From: Legionella sp.
GTDB taxonomy: Bacteria > Pseudomonadota > Gammaproteobacteria > Legionellales > Legionellaceae
Direction: 5' to 3'
Length of the DNA stretch: 45,573 nt
Assembly (NCBI GenBank): GCA_002786205.1
Contig: PEQM01000021.1
Coordinates: 1-45,573 of the forward strand
Shown: positions 36,570 through 45,573 of the stretch, piece by piece
Numbering within the stretch: the stretch's first letter is position 1
Layout: each line of letters begins with the position of its first letter
Position numbers and translations under genes: made by a program
Notes under the pieces: model-generated
Databases searched by the model: none
Told to the model about the DNA's origin: nothing
Seen by the model: only the letters and a program-made list of their open reading frames with translations

Positions 36570-36911
36570 ATGGCTAATGAAATAAAAAGCATGACTTGTA
36601 CTTTTATAACAGAGCACGCCCTCTACTTATCCTATATGCCTTTCATCAAAGAAGGGGGGCTTTTTATCAGAACTAATAACTTGCTTCCTTTTGGTGAAAA
36701 AATAAAGCTGACTATCAAGTTGCCTAATGAACCCGAGTTGTATGCCATGACAGGAAAGGTTATTTGGAATACACCCAAAGGAGCACAAAATGGGAAGCCT
36801 CCAGGGATAGGCATACAATTTGAAGGTGAAAATGCGCGAGCATTGTGTAATAAAATTGAAAGTTGTTTGGCTGGTATGTTGAAATCAACGCAACCAACTG
36901 ATACCGTTTAA
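36570..36911 (+). CDS. pilZ: PilZ domain protein, type IV pilus type
   Basis: A protein of about 113 residues with the PilZ fold, encoded between holB and tatD as PilZ is in many gammaproteobacteria. The canonical c-di-GMP motifs RxxxR and D/NxSxxG are not evident (the second place reads FIKEGGLFIRT), so it probably acts like Pseudomonas PilZ in pilus assembly, without binding c-di-GMP. The ATG at 36570 is the likeliest start; ATGs at 36552 and 36540 would overlap holB. The ribosome site is weak (GGGG). Confidence 0.85.
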   Translation: MANEIKSMTCTFITEHALYLSYMPFIKEGGLFIRTNNLLPFGEKIKLTIKLPNEPELYAMTGKVIWNTPKGAQNGKPPGIGIQFEGENARALCNKIESCLAGMLKSTQPTDTV

Positions 36912-36953
36912 CATTAATTAATACCACGGCCCTATACCCCGATTAGAGGATTT

Positions 36954-37733
36954 ATGATAGTTGATTCACATTGTCATCTTAATTTTTTAGATTTAACTGA
37001 TTTCAATCATTCGATGGATGAGGTGATTGCCAAAGCAACTCAAAATGGGGTAGAACATTTTTTATGTGTGTGTGTAGAACTGGACGATTATCCCCGGTTA
37101 GTGCAATTAGCAAAGCAGTATCCGCAGATTAGTATTTCTGTTGGAGTGCATCCTAATACTGAAAGGGATACTTTGGTTACTGCGGAAATATTATGTGATA
37201 TGGCAAAAAATCCTTCATGTATTGCGATAGGTGAAACGGGGTTGGATTATTATCGAAGTGAAGACGAATTAGGTAAAAATATACAAAGATCTCGATTTAG
37301 AGCGCATATTGAAGCGGCGATTACAACGAAAAAACCACTAATTATACATACTCGTCATGCTGCTGAAGACACATTAAAATTAATGAGAGAAGAAAATGCG
37401 AAACAAATTGGTGGTGTCATGCATTGTTTTGCAGAAACATTGGACATTGCCTATGAAGCTATCGATTTGAATTTTTATATTTCATTTTCAGGTATAGTTA
37501 CTTTTAAAAATGCAATCCAGTTGCAAGAAGTGGCTAAAAAAATTCCTTTAGATCGTATTTTAATTGAAACCGATTCTCCTTATTTGGCTCCGGTGCCCTT
37601 TAGAGGCAAACAAAATCATCCGGCATTGGTGAAACATGTTGCAGAAATGATGGCTCAACTAAGGGGCATAGAATATGAATGCTTAGCTAAAGCCACCACT
37701 GAAAATTTCTACAGATGCTTTAGATTACGTTAG
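36954..37733 (+). CDS. tatD: TatD family metal-dependent hydrolase
   Basis: A 259-residue TIM-barrel DNase-like hydrolase. The metal ligands are visible: His-x-His in DSHCHLNF, Glu in IGETGLDYY, His in HTRHAAED and MHCFAET, and Asp in IETDSPYLAP. TatD-type proteins cut DNA 3' ends or process D-aminoacyl groups; the exact role is uncertain. It ends the operon and abuts the convergent secreted-protein gene, leaving a single base between stop codons. Confidence 0.93.
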   Translation: MIVDSHCHLNFLDLTDFNHSMDEVIAKATQNGVEHFLCVCVELDDYPRLVQLAKQYPQISISVGVHPNTERDTLVTAEILCDMAKNPSCIAIGETGLDYYRSEDELGKNIQRSRFRAHIEAAITTKKPLIIHTRHAAEDTLKLMREENAKQIGGVMHCFAETLDIAYEAIDLNFYISFSGIVTFKNAIQLQEVAKKIPLDRILIETDSPYLAPVPFRGKQNHPALVKHVAEMMAQLRGIEYECLAKATTENFYRCFRLR

Positions 37734-37734
37734 T

Positions 37735-38160
37735 CTATTCAATAGTCCAATTGATTTCTCCGGGAATGGAGCGCCACCAACTGCCAACTTTTGCGCTGTA
37801 GTTGGCGTGGACATTATTTGAGCTGGAGTAGTCTCCATAGATGAAACCTGCATACATGACGCACAAGTCCTGTCTTGAAGAAATGCTGATTGTTTTATTC
37901 TCGCATTCATACTCTAATCGAATATTTGGACCAGTGGTGTATGTTTGCTGGAGAGTGAAGGTTAGGGCTTTCTCCCCGTTTTCAATGATACTGGGTGCTT
38001 GGCCCATGATTATCTGACCACTGGTTAAATTCGTAGAGCGCAAAACACAGGCATGTCCGCTTTTATTAAAAATGGAAATATTCAAATGATTGCAGTTATT
38101 TGCATGGGCAGGGTATAGGCTGATAGCCAATGGAATAGCGATAAAAAACTTATTCTTCAT
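37735..38160 (-). CDS. Small secreted protein with four cysteines, unknown function
   Basis: A 141-residue exported protein. A signal peptide (MKNKFFIAIPLAISLYPAHA, cut near residue 20) precedes a beta-rich domain with four cysteines (Cys23, 38, 86 and 100), which could form two disulphides. The mature part has many Asn, Ser and aromatic residues and ends SWWRSIPGEINWTIE. It loosely resembles small secreted beta-sandwich proteins, but I recognise no family. Its stop is one base from the tatD stop. Its promoter should lie in 38161-38419, which it shares with minD. Confidence 0.65.
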   Translation of the reverse strand: MKNKFFIAIPLAISLYPAHANNCNHLNISIFNKSGHACVLRSTNLTSGQIIMGQAPSIIENGEKALTFTLQQTYTTGPNIRLEYECENKTISISSRQDLCVMYAGFIYGDYSSSNNVHANYSAKVGSWWRSIPGEINWTIE

Positions 38161-38233
38161 TCATTGTCTCAGTTAAATTTAGAAAAAATAATATACATAA
38201 TAAAAATTTTAAGATCAACCAGGTTTTTATACA

Positions 38234-38280
38234 AACATGACAGGTATTTTTTTGTGGAATAATTGCCCGGTAAGGCAATT
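38234..38280. repeat. Degenerate half of the dispersed repeat plus a small hairpin
   Basis: ACATGACAGGTATTTTTTTGT at about 38235-38255 matches the left half of the copy at 40361-40396, without a right arm. Just after it AATTGCC (38261-38267) and GGCAATT (38274-38280) form a perfect 7-bp hairpin. It lies 140-185 bases upstream of minD. Confidence 0.35.
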
Positions 38281-38419
38281 CGTATTTCATCAGGTACCTA
38301 AGTAAAGCATTTTTCTTCAGGGGAAGTATTTTTTTAAAAAGGTGAGATGGACGCTTGAATTAGATATAAGATAGCGTGTACACTGTTGATTAAATATTAG
38401 TTAATTTCGAAGCAATGGG

Positions 38420-39262
38420 ATGGTTTCAGCCTTGGCTAAAATAATTGTTATTACATCAGGTAAAGGTGGAGTAGGAAAAACTACTTCTTCGGCGGCTATA
38501 TCTTCAGGCCTTGCATTAAAAGGTCATAAAACCGTTGTGATTGATTTTGATATAGGTTTACGTAACCTTGACATTATCATGGGGTGTGAGCGGCGTGTTG
38601 TTTATGATTTTGTTAATGTCATTAATGGAGAGGCGACTCTAAATCAGGCCTTAATTAAAGACAAACGTATTCCAAATCTGTATATCCTTCCGGCTTCACA
38701 AACTCGTGATAAGGATGCGCTGACTTTGGAAGGCGTAGAAAAGACGCTTAATGAATTATCAAAAGAATTTGACTATATTATTTGTGATTCTCCAGCTGGA
38801 ATAGAAACAGGCGCATTGATGGCGATGTATTTTGCTGATCATGCTATCGTGATTACCAATCCGGAAGTTTCTTCTGTCAGAGATTCTGATAGAATTTTAG
38901 GTATTTTATCTAGCAAAACGAAACGTGCTGTAGAAAATAGAGAGCCGGTACAAGAGCATCTGTTGATCACGCGATATGACCCAGATCGAGTGGATCGTGG
39001 TGAAATGCTTTCTGTTGCGGATGTAAAAGAAATTTTAGCGATTCCGCTTATTGGAGTTATTCCTGAATCTAAATCGGTTTTGAGAGCCTCAAATACAGGA
39101 ACTCCAGTAATTCTTGATGAAACCAGTGATGCTGCGCTGGCTTACCAAGATGCAATAGATCGTTTCTTAGGTGAAGACAAACCCATGCGCTTTGTAAGCA
39201 ATGAACGAAAAGGGATCTTTCGTCGCTTATTCAGTAAAAACAAGGAGGAAGTGGCATTATGA
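38420..39262 (+). CDS. minD: Septum site-determining protein MinD
   Basis: A 280-residue ATPase that places the division site by oscillating on the membrane with MinE. The deviant Walker [11 protein letters not shown] (residues 13-22) and the Walker B-type [13 protein letters not shown] are present. The C-terminal amphipathic membrane helix is [18 protein letters not shown] at 38432 would give the more usual start [10 protein letters not shown]; either is possible, with weak ribosome sites. minC does not lie upstream. The stop overlaps the minE start. Confidence 0.96.
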   Translation: MVSALAKIIVITSGKGGVGKTTSSAAISSGLALKGHKTVVIDFDIGLRNLDIIMGCERRVVYDFVNVINGEATLNQALIKDKRIPNLYILPASQTRDKDALTLEGVEKTLNELSKEFDYIICDSPAGIETGALMAMYFADHAIVITNPEVSSVRDSDRILGILSSKTKRAVENREPVQEHLLITRYDPDRVDRGEMLSVADVKEILAIPLIGVIPESKSVLRASNTGTPVILDETSDAALAYQDAIDRFLGEDKPMRFVSNERKGIFRRLFSKNKEEVAL

Positions 39263-39522
39263 GTATATTTAATTATTTGCGCAGAAGAAACACAACAGCA
39301 TCAGTTGCTAAAGAACGATTGCAAATTATTATTTCTCATGAGCGTTCACAACGTAATACGCATGATTATCTACCTAAATTGCAAGAGGAAATTCTTGCAG
39401 TGATTGCAAAGTACGTTAACATTGACAGAGATCAGGTGAGTGTTAATCTTGAGCGTATGGGAGATAATGCGGTGTTAGAGCTTAATATCACCATGCCTGA
39501 TGAAGCACTTGCAGAGGCTTGA
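39259..39522 (+). CDS. minE: Cell division topological specificity factor MinE
   Basis: An 87-residue partner that stimulates MinD ATPase. The N-terminal amphipathic part [10 protein letters not shown] and the MinD-binding stretch [14 protein letters not shown] (residues 16-29) are typical. It overlaps the minD stop by 4 bases, showing coupling, and has AAGGAGG in the end of minD as ribosome site. Confidence 0.97.
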   Translation: MSIFNYLRRRNTTASVAKERLQIIISHERSQRNTHDYLPKLQEEILAVIAKYVNIDRDQVSVNLERMGDNAVLELNITMPDEALAEA

Positions 39523-39920
39523 TCTTTCTTCGATGTATTATTTTCACAGCCATATCGTTTGCTGTTAAGCCGTTAAAAGCAAATCGGGTGATGCTTTCGT
39601 TTTCTATGTTTAAGCATTAACAACCTTTATTTTTAAGTGTAGTACAGAAATAGATCTCTTCAAATATTCGCTGCCGAAGATGAGTTGCAACAAGTATAAT
39701 CTGAGGCAGAAAATAGTCAGTGCTCTTCCATCTAATTGTTGCCTGCTAAACTTTTCATTTTTGTTTACATGCCCTCCTTTTTGCACGGCATTGTAAAACT
39801 CTCTTTCATCAATAGCTAAAATAGATTTTATGCATAAAGCATAAAAGCAGATGTTTTGGTTTTATGATATGTGGTTCAATGGCACTGTCCTAGTGAAATG
39901 AACAGGGCAGCCGCTTCTAA

Positions 39921-40124
39921 ATTCTTATTGCCAACCCAAATCGGTTACGTTCCGCGCTTTATGAGCGGAATCTAATTCATCACTCGATTCAAGATGGTAT
40001 GGATACCGTGCATAAAGCACGGTACGTAGCCAGAGAAAGAGCATTTAGTGCTCAAAATTTAGATGCGTTTGCCCTGATTAAACGGGTGATAGATATTCAA
40101 GCAGAAGGCCGTAGTATAGAATAG
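39921..40124 (+). pseudogene. Remnant of an unknown gene
   Basis: A 67-codon open stretch reads like protein (for example DTVHKARYVARERAFSAQNL and FALIKRVIDIQAEGRS) and ends at TAG. The same frame continues past the stop as TSFFNWFQTKDSFQKV, and a shifted frame then reads KSIEDIRVHTHQTTLSGFGN and on to a stop near 40260. This mosaic is what an old gene with a stop and a frameshift would leave. No family is recognised, and a hairpin (TACCGTGC/GCACGGTA near 40004-40024) interrupts it. Confidence 0.4.
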
Positions 40125-40360
40125 ACCAGTTTTTTTAATTGGTTTCAAACGAAAGATTCCTTTCAAAAAGTATCGAGGATATTCGTGTCCATACGCATCA
40201 AACGACCCTATCTGGCTTTGGGAATCTCGGGCAAAATCCAGATGAATTGGCTTGGGCTTAATCCTCATGGGCTAGCGTAGATACTTCGGTTTTGCGAATC
40301 AATATTCTCTATCACCACGTTTAACTTGCATTTAAATAAGACTACTGCTTTGAAAGCATG

Positions 40361-40396
40361 CTCTGTACATGACAGGTTTTTTTGTTATGTACAGAG
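40361..40396. repeat. Dispersed palindromic repeat, copy 3 (best preserved)
   Basis: CTCTGTACATGACA and TGTTATGTACAGAG form a 14-bp stem with one G-T type mismatch around GGTTTTTT. It ends 85 bases before the guaB start and just upstream of the guaB promoter. Confidence 0.6.
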
Positions 40397-40416
40397 AAAA
40401 AGACTTTAAGCAGGCA

Positions 40417-41954
<1,538 letters not shown>

Positions 41955-41956
41955 TT

Positions 41957-43534
41957 ATGACTGACTTAAAACGACGCCCGTTACTTATTTTGGATTTTGG
42001 TTCTCAGTACACACAACTTATCGCAAGGCGGGTAAGAGAAATGGGTGTTTATTGCGTATTACATCCCTACTCAATAACGCAAGAGCAGTTTAACGCCATT
42101 CATCCTTGCGGTGTGATTTTATCCGGTGGTCCATCGACGGTGACCCATGAGGCTAATCCAAGAGCTCCAGAGTGGTTGTTTCATTTAAATATTCCCCTTT
42201 TGGGCATTTGTTATGGCATGCAAACGATGGCAGTTCAACTGGGAGGAGAGGTTCAGTCCTCCTCTGTAAGAGAGTTTGGTTATGCAGAACTTACAGTAGA
42301 TGATAATTCTTGTTTGTTTGCTCGAATTGAAGACCGAGTGACTGATCAGGGTGAATCAGTTTTGGATGTTTGGATGAGCCATGGGGATAAGGTAACTGTT
42401 TTACCCCAAGGTTTTAAGATCATTGGCAGTACGTTGAATGCATCGATTGCTGCGATGGCCAATCCAGACAAACAGATGTATGGATTGCAATTTCATCCTG
42501 AGGTAACTCATACCGTTCAAGGTGAGCGAATTTTAAAGCGTTTTGTTGTATCGATTTGTAATGCAGATACGACCTGGACTCCAGATAATATTATTGATGA
42601 AGCAGTGCACTCTATTAAGGCGCAAGTAGGAGAGGAACATGTTCTTTTAGGGCTTTCGGGTGGGGTCGATTCTTCTGTTGTGGCAGCATTACTACATAAA
42701 GCAATAGGGAAGCAGCTCACTTGTGTTTTTGTGGATACAGGATTATTACGCCTGAATGAAGCAGAACAAGTTATGAAAATGTTTGGTCAGCATATGGGAA
42801 TTCACATTATTCCTGTTTGTGCTGAAGCCCGATTTTTAGCCGCTTTAAAAGGTGTATCTTGCCCTGAAGAAAAAAGAAAAATAATAGGAAAAGTCTTTAT
42901 TGATGTTTTTGAAGAAGAAGCCAAAAAACTTAATAATGTAGCGTGGCTTGCACAAGGAACGATTTATCCAGATGTGATTGAATCGGCTGCGACTGATAAT
43001 AATGGTTCGTCTGTCGTTATCAAATCACATCATAATGTGGGCGGATTGCCAGATACCTTGCAATTAAAGCTATTAGAACCAGTGCGTGAATTATTTAAAG
43101 ATGAAGTACGAAAAATAGGTTTAGAGCTTGGCTTACCACACGATATGGTCTACAGACATCCTTTTCCAGGTCCTGGTCTTGGGGTTCGCATTATGGCTGA
43201 GGTCAAAAAAGAATATGCGGATATTTTGCGCCAGGCTGATGCAATCTTTATTGAAGAACTACATAAGGCTGGTTTATATCATCAGGTAAGCCAGGCTTTT
43301 GCGGTATTTTTGCCAGTAAAAAGCGTAGGGGTGATGGGTGATGGTCGTCGGTATGACTACACGATTTGTCTGCGAGCCGTTGAAACCATTGATTTCATGA
43401 CGGCTCATTGGTGTCATTTACCCTGGGATTTTTTAGGTCATGTTTCTAATCGGATCATTAATGAAGTAATAGGCGTTTCTCGCGTGACTTATGATATTTC
43501 AGGAAAGCCTCCGGCTACTATTGAATGGGAATAA
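41957..43534 (+). CDS. guaA: GMP synthase (glutamine-hydrolysing)
   Basis: A 525-residue amidotransferase converting XMP to GMP. The class I glutaminase domain carries the catalytic Cys in [10 protein letters not shown] and the His-Glu in LQFHPEVTH. The ATP-pyrophosphatase domain carries the P-loop LSGGVDSSV. The C-terminal dimerisation domain ends [10 protein letters not shown], the canonical GuaA end. It is coupled to guaB and overlaps tadA by 10 bases. Confidence 0.98.
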   Translation: MTDLKRRPLLILDFGSQYTQLIARRVREMGVYCVLHPYSITQEQFNAIHPCGVILSGGPSTVTHEANPRAPEWLFHLNIPLLGICYGMQTMAVQLGGEVQSSSVREFGYAELTVDDNSCLFARIEDRVTDQGESVLDVWMSHGDKVTVLPQGFKIIGSTLNASIAAMANPDKQMYGLQFHPEVTHTVQGERILKRFVVSICNADTTWTPDNIIDEAVHSIKAQVGEEHVLLGLSGGVDSSVVAALLHKAIGKQLTCVFVDTGLLRLNEAEQVMKMFGQHMGIHIIPVCAEARFLAALKGVSCPEEKRKIIGKVFIDVFEEEAKKLNNVAWLAQGTIYPDVIESAATDNNGSSVVIKSHHNVGGLPDTLQLKLLEPVRELFKDEVRKIGLELGLPHDMVYRHPFPGPGLGVRIMAEVKKEYADILRQADAIFIEELHKAGLYHQVSQAFAVFLPVKSVGVMGDGRRYDYTICLRAVETIDFMTAHWCHLPWDFLGHVSNRIINEVIGVSRVTYDISGKPPATIEWE

Positions 43535-43998
43535 GTGATGCTTTTTGGATGCAAGAAGCCTATAAGCAAGCTCTTCTTGCTAAAGAGCAAGGAGAGGTTC
43601 CTGTTGGGGCTGTGATTGTTAGCAATGAAGGAAAGCTACTTGCAGTGGCGTCTAATCATGTCCAGGGTAGTCACGATCCTACCGGGCATGCAGAGCTTTA
43701 TGCTCTTCGCCAGGCCTCTTTGGTTTTAAATAACCATCGCTTGATTGGATGCACTTTGTATGTGACTTTGGAGCCTTGTGCTATGTGCGCTGGTGCTTTG
43801 GTTCATGCCAGAATCAAGCGTTTGGTTTTTGCTACTCGAGACTTTAAAGCAGGGGCAGCAGGTTCTGTTTATAATTTATTACAAGGTTATCCTCTCAATC
43901 ATCAAGTACAAATAGATGAAGGAATAATGCAAGCAGAATGCGCACAGTTGCTTGGTGATTTTTTTAAGCAGTGTAGAAAGAAAGACAGGGGCACCTGA
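43525..43998 (+). CDS. tadA: tRNA-specific adenosine deaminase
   Basis: A 157-residue zinc deaminase converting A34 to inosine in tRNA-Arg. The zinc and proton-shuttle motifs HAE ([10 protein letters not shown]) and PCAMC ([15 protein letters not shown]) are present. The start ATG lies inside the last codons of guaA. Both guaA and tadA read through one transcript. A weak inverted repeat (GGGGCACC/GGTGCGCCC) spans the stop region. Confidence 0.95.
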   Translation: MGISDAFWMQEAYKQALLAKEQGEVPVGAVIVSNEGKLLAVASNHVQGSHDPTGHAELYALRQASLVLNNHRLIGCTLYVTLEPCAMCAGALVHARIKRLVFATRDFKAGAAGSVYNLLQGYPLNHQVQIDEGIMQAECAQLLGDFFKQCRKKDRGT

Positions 43999-44042
43999 AG
44001 ATAAATACTCGGTGCGCCCTGATTTAGTGCTGAGGAGGCTTT

Positions 44043-44789
44043 TTACTCGTCCACGTAGTCAGTTGCTACTGTATTGGATTCGGCTGTATCCTTTTCTTTA
44101 TTGTTAGAATGAGCCAGTGCAGTACCATTGATAAGATACGTTCGGTGCTGTAAATAAGCGTCACGGATGAAGCTGTATTCGTCCAAAGCTTCATCCATAA
44201 TTCCTTCAGAATCCAGTAGTTGAGTACGCAAATCAACATAGCGCAGGGCTGCCATTCCCCAGGCGGTGGCATCATTGTTGACATAAAGATAGGGAGTCCA
44301 AAGCGTAAATTGAAATAACATCCCATATCCATCTCGGATGGTTCCTGGACCAAAAAATGGAATCATAATGAAGGGAGAGCTCTTATCGCCCCATTTGGCG
44401 AAAGTGAGACCTAAATCATTATAGTGTGCAGGCAAGCCCATTTTTTGAGCCACATCAAACAGCCCACCAACGCCTAAAGTAGAGTTAATAGCCAGACGCC
44501 AGGTGTCTTTAATAGCCCACTTGCCTTCGCCTTGCAGCAGGTCATTGGCTACACTGGGAACCATATCGAGGTTATTGTAAAAATTATTAACCCCTTTTCG
44601 CATAAATCCTGGCAGCAAGGCTTTATAGCCACGGGCTACCGGCTTTAAGACGGCTTTATCTATTTTCATATTAAAATGATAAATTTTGCGATTTAATTTT
44701 TCATAAGGGTCTATAGGGTTAGCTCCTTTCTGTACGCAGCCTGTTAATGCAAGGGTGGTCATACTGGCAAACAAAGCAATGGTTCGCAT
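44043..44789 (-). CDS. mlaA: Intermembrane phospholipid transport lipoprotein MlaA (VacJ)
   Basis: A 248-residue outer-membrane lipoprotein that extracts mislocalised phospholipids from the outer leaflet and passes them to the MlaC shuttle. The lipobox LTGC is at residues 15-18 of MRTIALFASMTTLALTGC. Family motifs follow: DPYEKLNRKIYHFN (residues 27-40), NNLDMVPSVANDLLQG, and FGPGTIRDGYG. The C-terminal tail is Ser/Asn/Glu-rich and variable. No mlaBCDEF genes lie nearby. It converges with tadA. Confidence 0.95.
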   Translation of the reverse strand: MRTIALFASMTTLALTGCVQKGANPIDPYEKLNRKIYHFNMKIDKAVLKPVARGYKALLPGFMRKGVNNFYNNLDMVPSVANDLLQGEGKWAIKDTWRLAINSTLGVGGLFDVAQKMGLPAHYNDLGLTFAKWGDKSSPFIMIPFFGPGTIRDGYGMLFQFTLWTPYLYVNNDATAWGMAALRYVDLRTQLLDSEGIMDEALDEYSFIRDAYLQHRTYLINGTALAHSNNKEKDTAESNTVATDYVDE

Positions 44790-44922
44790 AATTTTCTTTT
44801 ATTATGAAGTAATAAAATTATGGTACACGAGTTTGTGACACTTGAAAACCTCTTAAAAAAGGTAAACTTACATCCAGAACAAGCCTTTTTCATAATAAGA
44901 CATAGATGTCTTCAAAATGCTC

Positions 44923-45573
44923 TTACGGGGATTTATTTCGATAACTCAAGGGAGAAGGTGTTTTTAGTTCAGTAATTTTATCTAATATTGCATTTTTAAT
45001 GTCTCCACCTAACGTGGATTCATTGAGGTACTTTTTGAATAAAGTTAAAGAGTGTGTATCTGAATTAGGAACATGACCAAATCCTTGATATTGATGTTTT
45101 GCGGCTGTTTTTAAATAAGGTTCTATATCTTGCAGGCTTAAAAATTGTTTGCCACTATTATTTAACTTGGTTAGTTCATTTTGCAATAAGGAGCTTTTAG
45201 ATTGTGTAAAATTAAAAAATGAATACCACGATGGCTTAGCATTCTTAAGCTTGTTAGCTATAGCTATGAATTCTTTAATAGGTATGCCGTTGTCCTGACT
45301 TTTTATGTTGTCATTATTGAGAAGGTCATTACTTTGATTGGGCTGCTGTACCGTTTGTTGTTCGGTGTCATACGCGGCGGATTGTTCTGTTACAGGAGGC
45401 ATAGTTTCATCTTTATATTGCGCTGTTTGAGCGCTAGCATCTTCGCTAGAGATACTGGATTCCTTTAAAGGAGTGAGAAATTCTGTTTGATGAGATGGAG
45501 TCAAGCTTGCTGATTGCGCTGGATCAACGCTTTGTTCTTGGTTTAATTCGAGATGTATATTGTTCTCATTCAC
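44923..45573 (-). CDS. Low-complexity N-terminus, unknown C-terminal domain; candidate effector (may extend past the edge)
   Basis: A 216-residue frame starting at a GTG that coincides with the window edge, so the real start may lie outside. Residues 1-90 are Gln/Ser/Glu-rich and look disordered (NQEQSVDPAQ, EQQTVQQPNQ). Residues 95-205 look folded and helical (IPIKEFIAIANKLKNAKP, FLSLQDIEPYLKTAAKHQYQ, TLGGDIKNAILDKITELK). There is no signal peptide or membrane segment. I recognise no family; the composition fits Legionella Dot/Icm substrates, but no motif confirms it. Confidence 0.5.
   Translation of the reverse strand: MNENNIHLELNQEQSVDPAQSASLTPSHQTEFLTPLKESSISSEDASAQTAQYKDETMPPVTEQSAAYDTEQQTVQQPNQSNDLLNNDNIKSQDNGIPIKEFIAIANKLKNAKPSWYSFFNFTQSKSSLLQNELTKLNNSGKQFLSLQDIEPYLKTAAKHQYQGFGHVPNSDTHSLTLFKKYLNESTLGGDIKNAILDKITELKTPSPLSYRNKSP

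Noticed and set aside
40059-40268. Minus-strand frame of 69 codons in the minE-guaB gap
   Set aside because: It overlaps the more protein-like plus-strand frames, has no clear ribosome site, and resembles no family.

Overview
The window looks like AT-rich chromosomal DNA from Legionella or a close relative. The support is a gammaproteobacterial housekeeping core (yceD-rpmF-plsX-fabH-fabD-fabG-acpP-fabF-mltG-tmk-holB-pilZ-tatD, minDE, guaB-guaA-tadA, hemL, mnmC, a prpBCD methylcitrate set, mlaA) mixed with singletons of a kind common in Legionella genomes: an OTU-type protease, a patatin-like lipase, an acidic protein with a nuclear-localisation-like basic cluster, and a low-complexity protein at the right edge. 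The species cannot be named from the sequence alone. I found no rRNA, tRNA or CRISPR.

Layout. 1-5 kb: a gene stub at the edge, a small hypothetical gene, a dGTPase-like HD hydrolase, a patatin-like lipase, and a hypothetical gene that appears frameshifted near its 5' end. 4.3-6.4 kb: htpG behind a near-consensus sigma-32 promoter. 6.4-13.2 kb: a probable exopolysaccharide locus. A minus-strand operon (TPR plus outer-membrane barrel, HEAT-repeat membrane protein, family 2 glycosyltransferase) faces a plus-strand nucleotide-sugar pair (epimerase plus UDP-GlcNAc-type 6-dehydrogenase) across a region with an 11+11 bp perfect palindrome around a TATAAT box. 13.2-15.7 kb: a probable circularly permuted OTU cysteine protease with a C-terminal hydrophobic segment, and a frameshifted HGSNAT-like membrane acyltransferase. 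15.7-21.4 kb: hemL, a divergent POT-type transporter overlapping mnmC, and a PhzF-family isomerase. 21.4-24.9 kb: prpB-prpC-prpD. 25-27.6 kb: the acidic putative effector, an outer-membrane barrel and a periplasmic bicupin. 27.9-37.7 kb: the fatty-acid synthesis and cell-envelope operon. 37.7-39.5 kb: a small secreted protein and minDE without minC. 39.5-40.5 kb: a gap with a decayed gene. 40.5-45.6 kb: guaB-guaA-tadA, mlaA and a putative effector.

How they fit together. The 27.9-37.7 kb block links ribosome biogenesis, phospholipid/fatty-acid initiation and elongation, peptidoglycan processing and DNA replication in the usual gammaproteobacterial order. PrpBC and PrpD would oxidise propionyl-CoA to pyruvate and succinate. 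The locus at 6.4-13.2 kb could make an acidic-sugar precursor and polymerise and export a polysaccharide. The most notable items are the permuted OTU protein, the polysaccharide locus, a family of about 36-bp imperfect palindromes lying 65-105 bp upstream of three start codons, the heat-shock promoter of htpG, and two frameshifts that can be read directly from the sequence.
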